Of a DNA stretch of 40,294 nucleotides, positions 31,470 through 40,160 are shown piece after piece (the stretch's first letter is position 1; every line of letters begins with the position of its first letter). Below the pieces are notes generated by a model. The model made no database searches. It saw only the letters and a list, made by a program, of their open reading frames with translations, and was not told the origin of the DNA. The position numbers were made by a program, and so were the translations under genes. Source of the stretch: Eggerthellaceae bacterium (GTDB lineage: Bacteria; Actinomycetota; Coriobacteriia; Coriobacteriales; Eggerthellaceae); the NCBI GenBank assembly GCA_017440565.1, contig JAFSHA010000167.1, positions 1-40,294 of the forward strand, given 5' to 3'.

Positions 31470-33412
31470 CAAAGCCCCTCCCCCGTCAGCTTGATCACGC
31501 GCCTATCGGCCGTCAGCAGGCCGTTCACTTCCTCTTCGACATCAGAAAGCTGCGTATACACAAGGCAGCTCAAACCCTCTTCCCAAAGCTCTTCGGCACG
31601 GGCCAAATTCGCACGCACACCCGCCTGCCACTGGCCTAAGTCATCAAAGCCCGCATAACCGTACGATCCCTCGTACATGCAATGCCCCAGCACCGCATAG
31701 GTAAGACCGCCGAATTCAGAGAGGGAAAACGCGCGCGTTCCCGATCGATTGACGGCATCGCGCACTTCTTCGACCTTCGCATGATCGGGCCAAACCACCA
31801 AGTCGCGGAAGTAGTTGTGAACGCTTAGGAAATCACCGCAGCTCTGATCGTACCAGCCGCTCACAGCGTCAATGGGCCTCGCGTCCACCGACCGCACAAG
31901 CGCCGTCATGCGGCGCGCCTCGAACTGGCCCCACGCCTCGTTGAACAGCGTCCAGCCCGCCACGCAGGGATGATTGCGCAGATGCTCCACCGTGCCCAGG
32001 CACGTCTGCTCCCACTCGCGGCGATACGCCGCATCCCCCGCCGCCAATTTGGCGTACTGCTTGGGCGTCGCGTCATCAAAATGACTCCAAGACCAGCGCA
32101 GCGCCGTTGGCTTGTAGCTCGTTTGCCAAGCCCCGTAAGCCCCGCCGCCGCTCACCATGTCCTGCCACACCAGCATGCCCAGCCTGTCGCAATGGTAGTA
32201 CCAACGCTCGGACTCCACCTTGATGTGCTTGCGCATCACGTTGAACCCCAACGCCTTCGTCGTTTCGATGTCGAAGACCAGCGCATCATCGGCCGGCGCC
32301 GTCATCAGCCCATCCGACCAATACCCCTGATCAAGAATGCCCTTGAGCAGCAGCGGCCGACCATTCAGGCAAAAGCGCTTGATACCGCGCTCGTCCTCGT
32401 CCATGCCAATGCTGCGAAAGCCGCAGTAGCTTTCCACTACGTCGCTGCCATACGTCAGCCTCAGCTTATACAGATACGGGTCGTCAACGTCCCACACGTG
32501 AACATCGGGAACGTAGAGGAAAGCGGTTCGCGTCGCCAGTTCCCCCTCATCGCCTCCTACGCGATCTACAGGCTCTATCAGCGCCGATCCGTACTCGAAA
32601 GCCACGTCACAGCCCGTTTCATCGACAAGATACACCCCGAAAGGTTGGGAACCGTCATCGGACACGTCCATGCTTCCCTGCAGGTTTCCATGCATGTCGG
32701 CATCAATGCGCACAGCGCGAATATGCGCCTCGGGCACCACCTCATACCAAACCGTTTGCCAAATGCCCGCCTGCGCCTCGTACCAAATGCCCGTACCGCC
32801 AAGCTTCTGCTTACCCCTTAGCTGCGTGCCGACATCACTTGGGTCGAACACGCACAGGGCTATTTCGAAATCAGAGGCAGCCGCGTCCTCGTCTCGAGCC
32901 AATGCTTTAGCGGGCAAGCCCTTCGCAAGCGCCTCGGTTATGTCGAAGGAAAACGGCAGGTACCCGCCCACGTGCTCGCCTACGCGAACGCCGTTCACAT
33001 AGCAGGCACACGCCCAGTCAACCGCCTGAAAATGCAGCACACAGCGCTCCCCCGCCTGAAGCTTCGGCGCCTCGAACACGCATCGGTACCACAGAAGGTC
33101 GTCGGGCATAACCTGCCTTTCCACGCCCGAAAGCAAGGTTTTGGGTGTGAACGGAACCAAGATGCGCCCCTCGAAATCATCCGGAGCCTCCGCCGCGCGC
33201 CATTCGGAGCGAGCATCGCCCGACCGAACGATGGCATATTCCCACAAGCCATTGAGAACCTTGTAGCGTTCGCGTGCAAACTGCGGACGCGGATGCTCCT
33301 GGAGCACCCAGCCAGGGCTGAGGCTTTCGCCCCACGGCGTCAGCAGCGCCTTCGCAGCACCCTTCTCATGTTCCTTCGGCGCACTCGAAAGCGCCCGTTT
33401 GACATCCAGCAC
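31469..33412 (-). CDS. GH2 family beta-galactosidase-like glycoside hydrolase
   Basis: The product is 647 residues from GTG 33412, with AGGTGG just upstream; further GTGs lie 6 and 9 bases earlier, and upstream ATGs fall inside the preceding terminator. It has an N-terminal jelly-roll sugar-binding domain (about 25-180, with HFQAVDWACACYVNGVRVGEHVGGYLPFSFDI), an Ig-like domain, and a TIM barrel. Acid/base Glu is in FNEAWG (about 490) and the nucleophile in SLSEFGG (about 565). There is no signal peptide, so it is cytoplasmic. Beta-galactosidase is favoured over beta-glucuronidase because of the galK partner. Confidence 0.85.
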   Translation of the reverse strand: MLDVKRALSSAPKEHEKGAAKALLTPWGESLSPGWVLQEHPRPQFARERYKVLNGLWEYAIVRSGDARSEWRAAEAPDDFEGRILVPFTPKTLLSGVERQVMPDDLLWYRCVFEAPKLQAGERCVLHFQAVDWACACYVNGVRVGEHVGGYLPFSFDITEALAKGLPAKALARDEDAAASDFEIALCVFDPSDVGTQLRGKQKLGGTGIWYEAQAGIWQTVWYEVVPEAHIRAVRIDADMHGNLQGSMDVSDDGSQPFGVYLVDETGCDVAFEYGSALIEPVDRVGGDEGELATRTAFLYVPDVHVWDVDDPYLYKLRLTYGSDVVESYCGFRSIGMDEDERGIKRFCLNGRPLLLKGILDQGYWSDGLMTAPADDALVFDIETTKALGFNVMRKHIKVESERWYYHCDRLGMLVWQDMVSGGGAYGAWQTSYKPTALRWSWSHFDDATPKQYAKLAAGDAAYRREWEQTCLGTVEHLRNHPCVAGWTLFNEAWGQFEARRMTALVRSVDARPIDAVSGWYDQSCGDFLSVHNYFRDLVVWPDHAKVEEVRDAVNRSGTRAFSLSEFGGLTYAVLGHCMYEGSYGYAGFDDLGQWQAGVRANLARAEELWEEGLSCLVYTQLSDVEEEVNGLLTADRRVIKLTGEGL

Positions 33413-33456
33413 GGCCACCACCTTTTTCAGATATCTTTGCCTGCCCCCATTGTACG

Positions 33457-33484
33457 AAAAAGCCCGCCGCATACGCGACGGGCT
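33457..33484 (-). terminator. Rho-independent terminator after the AhpF-like gene
   Basis: AGCCCGCCGC and GCGACGGGCT (one mismatch) form a 10-bp stem with an ATAC loop. On the minus strand it is followed by TTTTTCG. It lies between the AhpF-like stop (33540) and the GH2 start. Confidence 0.8.
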
Positions 33485-33539
33485 GTGCGAATTCGGTTCA
33501 GCGCCGTGCCAGGCGCTGGCATTCCGGGTCAACGACGCG

Positions 33540-35213
33540 CTAACCCAAAAGCGCCAGCACCTCCTGGATGCCCTTCTTTCCAAAGCTCACCTTCTCCCCA
33601 TCGTTGACGATAAGGCACGGAACGCTCATCACGTTATAACGATCCTTCAGCTCGGGGAAATGCGCTACGTCGTACACATGGGCGCTTACCTGCGAATTCA
33701 GCGCCGCAACGCGTTGAGCTGCCATCACAGTCTCAGGGCACATCGTGCACGAAAGGGAAACCAACACCTGCATCTTGACCGGCTTTTCAAGGCCACGCGC
33801 CTGCCCCTTGACGGCTTCATCCAAAGGCTGGCCAGGACCAGCTGCGTTGTAAAGACCCAGCACAAACGAGGTGAACTCATGGCCTCCGGGAACGCCGTGG
33901 AAGGCAAGGCCCGTGAAACTTCCGTCAGCTAGGCACACGTTCGCGCACGGCGCGTCTGCTCCTTCGCCCGCCAAGGCAAGTTCCTCGCCCGTCATGACCT
34001 CGACGCTTACCTTGTCGGTCAATTCGGCGATCCCCTCCATGTACGCACGAAGCTCGGCCGAAACGGGACGGTCGTCCAAAGCGAGCTTGATGACCACCGG
34101 GGCAGCCATACGCTCAAACACAACTTTAAGCTGCGCTACAACGTCGGCGTCGAAAAGGGCGGATTGGCCCGCAGCAGAAGAAACTGCCTTCGCCGAAGAA
34201 GCCTCCGAGACCCCCGCCGCATGATCGGCCGCCTGCTTTTTCCCAGGCCTTTCGGGAACGATTCCCGTCTTGGCCTGCATGGCCGCCAAATGCCGCTCCA
34301 TCTCGGTTGCAGCCGAAGCAGCCTCACCCGTAGCCGTCACCACTTGTCGCAGGTTCTTCACGCACACGTCGCCCGCCGCGTATATGCCTTCGCGCGACGT
34401 ACGCTGACGCTCGTCGGTCACCACGTTGCCGCCCTCGGTAAGGTCCACCAAGCCCCGCACCATGTCGGTTTTCGGAGCATACCCCGCCAGGACGAACACG
34501 CCGAACGTATCGCCCTCGGGCGCATGATGCTCGCTCACCTCACCCGTAATCTTGTTCCGATAGCGAATCACGCGAGGAACCGCATCTCCCGCAACCTCTT
34601 CGACCACCGTGTTCGTGTGAATGAAAATCCTCTCGTGGGCACGTGCCTCCTCGGTTGCCGCCGAGGCGCAGCTGAAGTCATCGCCGCGTATGAGGATATG
34701 CACTGAGCGCGCGTACTTGGTCAAAAACACGCTTTCCTCGGCTGCCGCATAACCGCCGCCAACCACAAACACGTCTTTGCCTTCGAAGAACTCGCCGTCG
34801 CATGTTGCGCAATAGGCAACGCCGTGACCGCGGAATTCCTCTTCGCCCGCAAACCCAGCCTGCCTGGGAGACGCCCCCAAGGCCAGCAATACGCCGAAGC
34901 AGCGCAAATCGCCGCGCGTCGTATGCACCACCTTGACGTCGCCCTCATCTTCAATGCCCAAAGCCTCGGCCATCAGGAACTCGGCACCAAAATTCTCCGC
35001 CTGCCTGCGCATGGTCTCGGAAAGGACCGCACCGCTCACGCGCTCGACGCCCGGATAGTTCACCACCTCGTGCGTAAGCGCAATTTGGCCTCCGAAGCGC
35101 TCCTTCTCAATCACGATAACGCGATACCGAGCGCGCGCCAAATACAAAGCCGCCGTCAAACCAGCGGGGCCACCGCCCACAATTACGGCATCGTACATGT
35201 TCGTCTTGTCCAT
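33540..35213 (-). CDS. AhpF-like flavoprotein: TrxB fused to a C-terminal dithiol domain
   Basis: The product is 557 residues; ATG at 35213 follows GAGGAG. Residues 1-310 are a thioredoxin reductase: FAD motif IVGGGPAGLTAAL (about 11-23), redox pair C135/C138 (AYCATC), NAD(P) motif VVGGGYAAAEE and C-terminal IYAAGDV. An Ala/Lys-rich linker (about 318-350) leads to two thioredoxin-fold units like the AhpF N-terminal domain, with C489/C492 (SLSCTMC). In AhpF these units are at the N-terminus, so the order is swapped. With AhpC just upstream it should pass electrons from NAD(P)H to the peroxiredoxin. Confidence 0.88.
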   Translation of the reverse strand: MDKTNMYDAVIVGGGPAGLTAALYLARARYRVIVIEKERFGGQIALTHEVVNYPGVERVSGAVLSETMRRQAENFGAEFLMAEALGIEDEGDVKVVHTTRGDLRCFGVLLALGASPRQAGFAGEEEFRGHGVAYCATCDGEFFEGKDVFVVGGGYAAAEESVFLTKYARSVHILIRGDDFSCASAATEEARAHERIFIHTNTVVEEVAGDAVPRVIRYRNKITGEVSEHHAPEGDTFGVFVLAGYAPKTDMVRGLVDLTEGGNVVTDERQRTSREGIYAAGDVCVKNLRQVVTATGEAASAATEMERHLAAMQAKTGIVPERPGKKQAADHAAGVSEASSAKAVSSAAGQSALFDADVVAQLKVVFERMAAPVVIKLALDDRPVSAELRAYMEGIAELTDKVSVEVMTGEELALAGEGADAPCANVCLADGSFTGLAFHGVPGGHEFTSFVLGLYNAAGPGQPLDEAVKGQARGLEKPVKMQVLVSLSCTMCPETVMAAQRVAALNSQVSAHVYDVAHFPELKDRYNVMSVPCLIVNDGEKVSFGKKGIQEVLALLG

Positions 35214-35237
35214 TCTTCCCACTCCTCATATGAAAAC

Positions 35238-35270
35238 GTGCCACTTCGCACTCGAGCGCAAAAGTGGCAC
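35238..35270 (-). terminator. Terminator or attenuator between ahpC and the AhpF-like gene
   Basis: GTGCCACTT and AAGTGGCAC form a perfect 9-bp stem around a 15-base loop. In the ahpC direction GTTTTC follows. As it lies between the two genes, it may lower expression of the reductase relative to AhpC. Confidence 0.65.
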
Positions 35271-35301
35271 ATTCGTGTCTACAGCTTATGTCGAGCGCGT
35301 C

Positions 35302-35865
35302 CTACAGCATGCCCACCAAGTCAAGGCTCGGCTTCAAGGTCTCGGCACCGGGCTGCCACTTTGCGGGGCAAACCTCGTCACCGTGCTCGGCTACGAACTG
35401 GCATGCGCGCACCAGACGGAGCAGCTCCTCGGCATTTCGGCCGATTCCGCCGCCGTTGACCTGATACGTCATGATCTTGCCCTCGGGGTTCACGATGAAC
35501 GTCCCACGCTCGGCCATGCCGTCCGCCTCGATAAGCACCTCGAAATCACGCGAAAGGGCATGCGTGGGGTCGGCCAGCATCGGGTACTCGATCTTCTTGA
35601 TCTTCTCGGAAGCGTCGTGCCATGCTTTGTGGACGAAGTGCGAGTCGGTGGAAACCGAGTACACCTCGCACCCTGCAGCCTTGAACTCGCCGTACAGGTT
35701 TGCCATGTCCTCGAGCTCGGTCGGGCACACGAAGGTGAAATCGGCGGGATAGAAGAAGAAAATGCTCCACTTACCCAGCGTGTCGGCCTTGGTCACCGTC
35801 TTGAACTCGCCATTCTGAAAAGACTGAACGGAAAAGTCGGCAATTTCCTTATTGATGAGAGACAT
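35302..35865 (-). CDS. ahpC: Alkyl hydroperoxide reductase subunit C (2-Cys peroxiredoxin)
   Basis: The product is 187 residues, the full AhpC length; ATG at 35865 follows AAGGAGG. Peroxidatic C47 is in DFTFVCPTE and resolving C166 in EVCPAKW, with the YFxP/GGxG-type region NGGGIGR (138-143). It reduces hydrogen peroxide and organic peroxides and is recharged by the AhpF-like enzyme downstream. A well-formed -10 (TATACT on the minus strand, 35912-35917) lies in an AT-rich region. Confidence 0.95.
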   Translation of the reverse strand: MSLINKEIADFSVQSFQNGEFKTVTKADTLGKWSIFFFYPADFTFVCPTELEDMANLYGEFKAAGCEVYSVSTDSHFVHKAWHDASEKIKKIEYPMLADPTHALSRDFEVLIEADGMAERGTFIVNPEGKIMTYQVNGGGIGRNAEELLRLVRACQFVAEHGDEVCPAKWQPGAETLKPSLDLVGML

Positions 35866-35911
35866 GAGGTCCTCCTTCGAGGTGATTCAAATTTCGTTTC
35901 CTGCTGAAGCC

Positions 35912-35940
35912 AGTATAGAGGACTTTCCCGATAATTGATA
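35912..35940 (-). promoter_or_regulatory. Promoter of ahpC
   Basis: TATACT at 35917-35912 (minus strand) is a near-consensus -10. TATCAA at 35940-35935 is a weak -35 at a 17-base spacing. The upstream 36 bases are AT-rich with repeated TAGTAAC and GTAACTA motifs that could bind a peroxide regulator; I cannot name it. Confidence 0.5.
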
Positions 35941-36036
35941 CTGCTTTAGTAACATTTTTTTAGAAAATTGCTACTATTTTTGTAACTATTAATGTAATGC
36001 CTGATGGGAGGCGGATTCTATATAAAGCGCGCCGCG

Positions 36037-36783
36037 CTAATCCCCGCCGTTCGCTCTCTTGTCGTTGCCGCTGGCGTCGCTTCTGAATTGTCGGGCATAG
36101 TCAACTTCGGCTCTCGTCTTCCAACCAAAGCGTACGCTGCCGTAGCGCAAAGCCAAGACCGTTGCCACGCACAACGTCCCCGCAATCACCACCGGGCAGC
36201 CAAACGCCGCAAGAAGCACGTACACAACCGCACCGCCCAAACCGGCTATGGCATAAAAGTTGCTTTGCTTGAAGATTGCCGGCGTTTCGCCCGTAAACAC
36301 ATCGCGCAACGCGCCGCCACCAACCGCCGTCACCGCACCGTACATGACAGACAAAATGATGCCCTCTCCGCAGGCAAAAGCCTTGCTTGCGCCAGCCAGC
36401 GCAAAGAGCGCCACCGAGAGCGTATCCAGCAGGAAAAATCCCTTGCCCGAGCTGCCAAACGGCCCCGTCCCCGCAAAAAACCCGCGAAAGTAAAACACGA
36501 ACGCGCAGATGCCCGTGCATATCAGCACGAGCTCTGGATGCTGGGTGAAGTAGATCCCCTCATCATGCATGAGAAGATCCCTGACGATGCCGCCGCCAAA
36601 CCCCGTGAGCAGACCCGCCACCACAGTGCCCACGATATCAAGCTTCCGCTCGCAGGCAACCAACGCGCCCGCCACCACGCCTACGATAATGGCGAAATAG
36701 TCAATCGCCATGGGGACGGCCAGCGTTTTCCCGTCCGAGAGAATCAAGCCAAGGACAGCCGTAAAATCCACATCGGTCTCCAT
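36037..36783 (-). CDS. TRIC/UPF0126-family membrane protein
   Basis: The product is 248 residues; start ATG 36783 with only a weak Shine-Dalgarno, so a later start is possible. There are about seven membrane helices in two repeats, each with the family motif: GGGIVRDLL (about 63-71) and GGGALRDVFTGETPAIF (about 153-169). These are YicG-like proteins related to trimeric intracellular cation channels; their physiological role in bacteria is unclear. The C-terminus is polar. It lies divergently placed from nothing, in a run of minus-strand genes, with a 42-base gap to the radical SAM stop. Confidence 0.85.
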   Translation of the reverse strand: METDVDFTAVLGLILSDGKTLAVPMAIDYFAIIVGVVAGALVACERKLDIVGTVVAGLLTGFGGGIVRDLLMHDEGIYFTQHPELVLICTGICAFVFYFRGFFAGTGPFGSSGKGFFLLDTLSVALFALAGASKAFACGEGIILSVMYGAVTAVGGGALRDVFTGETPAIFKQSNFYAIAGLGGAVVYVLLAAFGCPVVIAGTLCVATVLALRYGSVRFGWKTRAEVDYARQFRSDASGNDKRANGGD

Positions 36784-36825
36784 TCAGCGGCTTCGTTGTT
36801 ATCGCCAATGAAAGCCCGGCAACCC

Positions 36826-38109
36826 CTAGGGCAATGCGGGCACAATTCCAACCTCGCGCAGGTAAGAGCCCGATTCGTCCTTCTCCAAAACGCAAATGCT
36901 CTCCATTGGAACGACGTCAACGCCCTTAAGCTGGCTCGCAAAAGACAGAGGGAACGAAAGCGATCCCTCGTTGCCGTTCTCGAGGAAATTGCGGCATCCG
37001 CAAGCTTCCAAAACACGACGGGCAAGAGCCCTGTCCTCCCCGAACACCTTCGCCGTCTTCAAGAAGAAGTCGCCTTCATCAAAGCTGAAGCACGGATGTA
37101 TGCGCGCACCGCGTTCGTTCATCTGGCGCATCTCGCTTCGATGCTTGTTGTCAAGCGAGCAATAGTGCATGCCGTAATCCAGACCTTCGTCCATGCCCCA
37201 CAGCATGAGCTCCAGAATGAGCTCTTCGCTTCCGGCGATAGGCAGGCCGCCCGAATAGCCGTAGTCGTACATCACGTCAAACGGAGGGTTGCGCACCACA
37301 AGCCCACGCTTGTCGAATTCCTCCCAATTGCAGAACGGGAAGCAGAACTCCAGCATGTTGATACCGTCGATGCCGATCTCATTGAAACGGCGCATGAGCT
37401 CGCGCATGCGCTCGCCCGTGCCGGGGATGACAGGCATTTCCACCATCACATCAGGAATGTAGCGCTTCGCAAGCGCCATGGCTTCAAGCACGCGCTCCTG
37501 CAGATCCTCGGGGTCAAAGTCCTTGACGCTAAAGCGAATCTCCTGCAACCCTGCGTCGCGCAGGCGCGCCGCGCCTTCCTCAGTCAGCAAGTCTCCTGAC
37601 GTATACATGCGCATATGCGCGCCGGGAAACGCTTCCTGCGCACGCTCGAGAAACCTCACGGAGTCATCGAGGTTGAGCAGCGGTTCGCCTCCCGTCAGGC
37701 CGATACAAGCAAGCTTGCCCTGGTTTTCTCGCGCCGAACGCTCAAGCCCCTCTTCCCACGGACAGCCCTCGCGGAAGAACTTCTCATAATCGGCCTGGTT
37801 ATGATTGAAGCAGAAGTAGCAATCACGATGGCATTTGAACGTAGTCGAAAAAGTCTCGGAACCGCCGCTGCCCGTGCACTCGACGCAGGCCTTCGACTGC
37901 CAGCCCACCACGATGCTCGCACCGGCGTTCTTAAACTGCGCTCCGCGTTCGGCAAGCTGGGAGCGCAGGCCCGCAATACGATTATCGGCCTCGTGAGGCT
38001 CGGAAAACTTCAGGCCCTTTTCCTTGAGGGCTTTCACGTAGTCATTTTCAACAGCCGCATACTTTGCCAACGCGGCCTCAAGCTGTTCATTGCGCATAGC
38101 GAAGATCAC
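36826..38109 (-). CDS. Radical SAM protein of unknown substrate
   Basis: The product is 427 residues from GTG 38109 (AGGGG immediately ahead); ATG at 38097 is the alternative. A helical N-terminal part (1-65) leads to KACVECTGSGG with C75 and C78, then the cluster motif CHRDCYFC (C93, C97, C100: CX3CX2C). GLTGGEPLL (about 138-146) is the SAM-binding GGE. The C-terminal region has further cysteines (HYCSLDN, RIHPCFSF, CGCRNF), but no clear SPASM spacing. It acts in anaerobic metabolism or modification; no substrate gene is next to it. The reaction cannot be named. Confidence 0.85.
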   Translation of the reverse strand: MIFAMRNEQLEAALAKYAAVENDYVKALKEKGLKFSEPHEADNRIAGLRSQLAERGAQFKNAGASIVVGWQSKACVECTGSGGSETFSTTFKCHRDCYFCFNHNQADYEKFFREGCPWEEGLERSARENQGKLACIGLTGGEPLLNLDDSVRFLERAQEAFPGAHMRMYTSGDLLTEEGAARLRDAGLQEIRFSVKDFDPEDLQERVLEAMALAKRYIPDVMVEMPVIPGTGERMRELMRRFNEIGIDGINMLEFCFPFCNWEEFDKRGLVVRNPPFDVMYDYGYSGGLPIAGSEELILELMLWGMDEGLDYGMHYCSLDNKHRSEMRQMNERGARIHPCFSFDEGDFFLKTAKVFGEDRALARRVLEACGCRNFLENGNEGSLSFPLSFASQLKGVDVVPMESICVLEKDESGSYLREVGIVPALP

Positions 38110-38484
38110 ATTCCCCTAAACTCTCTCGCCAAACAGCTTTCCATTATACCGAAGGGCGCGGCGAAAGAAGTTGTGTTCAAAAACGCCGTCCTTGTAGGCG
38201 GCTAGGGTGCCTTATGTTCAAAATCGGCCTCCTTGTAGACGGGTACGGTGAACGTTATTACGCAAATAGCAACTAATTGTGGAATAACATAGCTTTCAAC
38301 CGGTCAAATTGGTCGCTATCTCGCGAGTGAGGGCCACGTTATGCCTACAAGGATGCGGTTTTTGAACACGAAGGCCCTCCTCATGTCTACAAGGAGGGCC
38401 TTTTTGAACGCAACAAAATCGAACTGTCCGCACGGACGGCTTTTTGAACTCAGCTCGCGAAGGAAGCGCACGAGCCGCACGAGG
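38110..38484. repeat. Cluster of 25-bp repeats in two orientations
   Basis: These 375 bases lie between an OhrR-type regulator and the radical SAM gene. Four full 25-bp units, read as GYCTACAAGGA, then about five variable GC-rich bases, then TTTTTGAAC, lie at 38175-38199 and 38216-38240 (minus orientation) and at 38343-38367 and 38385-38409 (plus). A partial unit is at 38434-38449. Unit four with upstream AAGGCCCTCCT forms an 11-bp stem with a T tract, a strong plus-strand terminator (38371-38405). No gene is seen in the stretch. The centre (38250-38330) has no repeat. Confidence 0.75.
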
Positions 38485-38931
38485 CTACTCTTCCGCCGCA
38501 TCCTTTAGCTGTGCGAGGAGCAGGTTAAGCTGCTCGTACAGCAATGCGCCATCAACTTCGCACTTAATGCACGCACCCACCTTCGCAGGAACTTCGATCG
38601 CACGATCACGCAGCGCCAGGCCTGCATCGGTCAGCGTCACCTGAAGCTTGCGCTCATCCTCCGCACAGCGCCTGCGCTCAACGTAGCCCTTCGCCTCGAG
38701 CTTTTTCAGCAAAGGCGTAAGCGTTCCGGAATCTAGGTACAAGCGCTCGCCCAGCTCGCGCACGCTCACCTGGCGCTCTTCCCACAGGACCATCATGGCA
38801 ATGTACTGCGTATAGGTCAAACCAAGCTCATCCAAATAGGGCGTGTACTTACGCACAACCTCCTTGGCGCATGCGTACAGGGGAAAGCACAGCTGGTTTT
38901 CCAGCTTGAGAACATCGTACTTAGAATCCAT
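38485..38931 (-). CDS. ohrR: OhrR-type MarR-family redox regulator
   Basis: The product is 148 residues; ATG at 38931 follows GGAG. LENQLCFPLYACAKEV places a cysteine at residue 15, the exact position of the peroxide-sensing Cys15 of OhrR. The winged helix covers about 50-105 (VRELGERLYLDSGTLTPLLKKLEAKGYVERRR). It should repress an organic-hydroperoxide resistance gene; no ohr gene is in the window. A second cysteine (21) is present. The gene may act on its own promoter. Confidence 0.85.
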   Translation of the reverse strand: MDSKYDVLKLENQLCFPLYACAKEVVRKYTPYLDELGLTYTQYIAMMVLWEERQVSVRELGERLYLDSGTLTPLLKKLEAKGYVERRRCAEDERKLQVTLTDAGLALRDRAIEVPAKVGACIKCEVDGALLYEQLNLLLAQLKDAAEE

Positions 38932-39244
38932 AACAGTAAGCTCCGCTTCATCATGTAAACAACCGAGTTGCATGCTTTCGTTAACGCGTCATACTACCAT
39001 AAAGGTTTATACCACAAACCATAATCATTTGTTTGATTTATGATGTTTGGGCAAGTTTAGACATACGGCACATACTTTATACAGACAAGGCGCAACGCCT
39101 AACGTCAGAAAACAAAAGCAGGTTCACCGCAATTCAGTATGCCTTGGCGACGCGCGCCTCAATGGCAGGGCGCACCATCCCATCGCATGATGCCCCTTGC
39201 GCTATAATACCGTGATGCGAGATAACCGCACATTAGGGGAACAT
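38932..39244. promoter_or_regulatory. Divergent intergenic region with promoters
   Basis: These are 313 bases between ohrR and the LURP-like gene. An imperfect palindrome (ATAATCA, 6 bases, TGATTTAT) at 39021-39041 could be a regulator site. TATAAT at 39203-39208 is the likely -10 of the plus-strand gene, giving a 30-base leader. I see no gene within. Confidence 0.5.
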
Positions 39245-39835
39245 ATGAAGAACAACGCTATGTACATTCCTGTCGATGCTTTGAAGAATCGACAGGATTT
39301 CGATATCTGGTATCGCGACGGAGACCTCGCCTTCAGCTTCAAGGGCAAGTGGGAAAAGGAATCCGACAAGGTCACCATCTGGAATCGCCACGGAGCCGAA
39401 TGCGGCAGCATCCGCCTTGAGCCCGCAGGAAAGTGCATGTACTACGTGAAGCTCGAACGCTGGGAATACGAACTTCACACCTACATCATCTTCGAGGACT
39501 ACTACTTCAAGGGCATGCTGTGGGACATCAAGGGTAGCCCCAGCAACCCGCCCTTCGACATCTACAGCGAGCGCAGCGAAAAGAACGAGGTGCACGTAAG
39601 CCGCACCAAGTTCAAGGGCCATGGAGAATGTCTCGAGGTGCGCGTGCGCGACGTCACGTTCCTGCGCATTGCCGCTGCCTGCGTGGTGGCCATGATGATG
39701 AAGGAAGAGTTCAAGGGCTTAAGCGAAGGCATCGAGACGCCCAATCTTTCCCGCGCTGACAAGATCAAGCGCTTCTTCAAGAAGTCTAAGCAGCTCACCT
39801 ACGAGCAGGTCCTTGCCGGCGAACGCTACGTGTAG
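39245..39835 (+). CDS. LURP-one-related/tubby-like beta-barrel protein
   Basis: The product is 196 residues; ATG at 39245 follows AGGGGA. Repeating strands such as DFDIWYRDGDLAFSFKGKW, DKVTIWNRHGAECGSI, YYVKLERWEYELHTYIIFED and KGMLWDIKGSPSNPPFDIYSE give the twelve-strand look of the LURP-one/tubby fold, followed by a helix (TFLRIAAACVVAMMMKEEF) like the central tubby helix. A basic C-terminal tail follows (DKIKRFFKKSKQ). Members may bind membranes or lipids; the bacterial role is unknown. A TATAAT box lies at 39203, and a strong terminator lies downstream at 39973. Confidence 0.7.
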   Translation: MKNNAMYIPVDALKNRQDFDIWYRDGDLAFSFKGKWEKESDKVTIWNRHGAECGSIRLEPAGKCMYYVKLERWEYELHTYIIFEDYYFKGMLWDIKGSPSNPPFDIYSERSEKNEVHVSRTKFKGHGECLEVRVRDVTFLRIAAACVVAMMMKEEFKGLSEGIETPNLSRADKIKRFFKKSKQLTYEQVLAGERYV

Positions 39836-39972
39836 CGCCTCGACGAACTAGCGAATGGATCGCCGAGTCTGAATGGGTTCGCAGAGCCCGGCTGGGTTGC
39901 CCAAATGGGTCATCGAGCCCAGCCGACTGGCCCCCATCGAACCCCATTAGGCAAACACCCGAATACACGCAG

Positions 39973-39999
39973 AAACCCCGCTTCGGCGGGGTTTTTCTT
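39973..39999 (+). terminator. Rho-independent terminator of the LURP-like gene
   Basis: AAACCCCGC and GCGGGGTTT form a 9-bp stem around TTCG, followed by TTCTTT. Confidence 0.85.
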
Positions 40000-40014
40000 T
40001 GCCTGGAAACGCGA

Positions 40015-40042
40015 AGAGGCCCCGGGGGGAGCCGGGGCCTCT
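40015..40042. terminator. GC-rich hairpin, probable terminator of the rightmost gene
   Basis: AGAGGCCCCGG and CCGGGGCCTCT form a perfect 11-bp stem around GGGGAG. It lies 118 bases beyond the stop of the minus-strand gene that runs off the right edge, so it may end that transcript, though no T tract is present. Confidence 0.5.
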
Positions 40043-40160
40043 AGGTGGGCAAACGATCAAACTTCGAATCGTTCAAGTTTCGATCGATTACGTCGATCAG
40101 GCGGGTGATTCAACTCACATCAAGCGAAGCACCGAGTCATTCTGCAATGCTTGCGCGTCG

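Larger units (their letters stand above)
39836..40160. other. Intergenic region with two hairpins
   Basis: These 325 bases lie between the LURP-like gene and the end of a minus-strand membrane protein gene. They hold the terminator at 39973 and the hairpin at 40015. An inverted repeat GGCTGGG / CCCAGCC at about 39889-39923 is also visible. No gene seen. Confidence 0.5.

Noticed and set aside
36004-37599. 531-codon plus-strand open frame
   Set aside because: It spans the complement of two real minus-strand genes and the gap between them.
38175-38449. CRISPR array
   Set aside because: The repeats occur in both orientations with uneven spacing (16 to 103 bases) and no cas genes are near.
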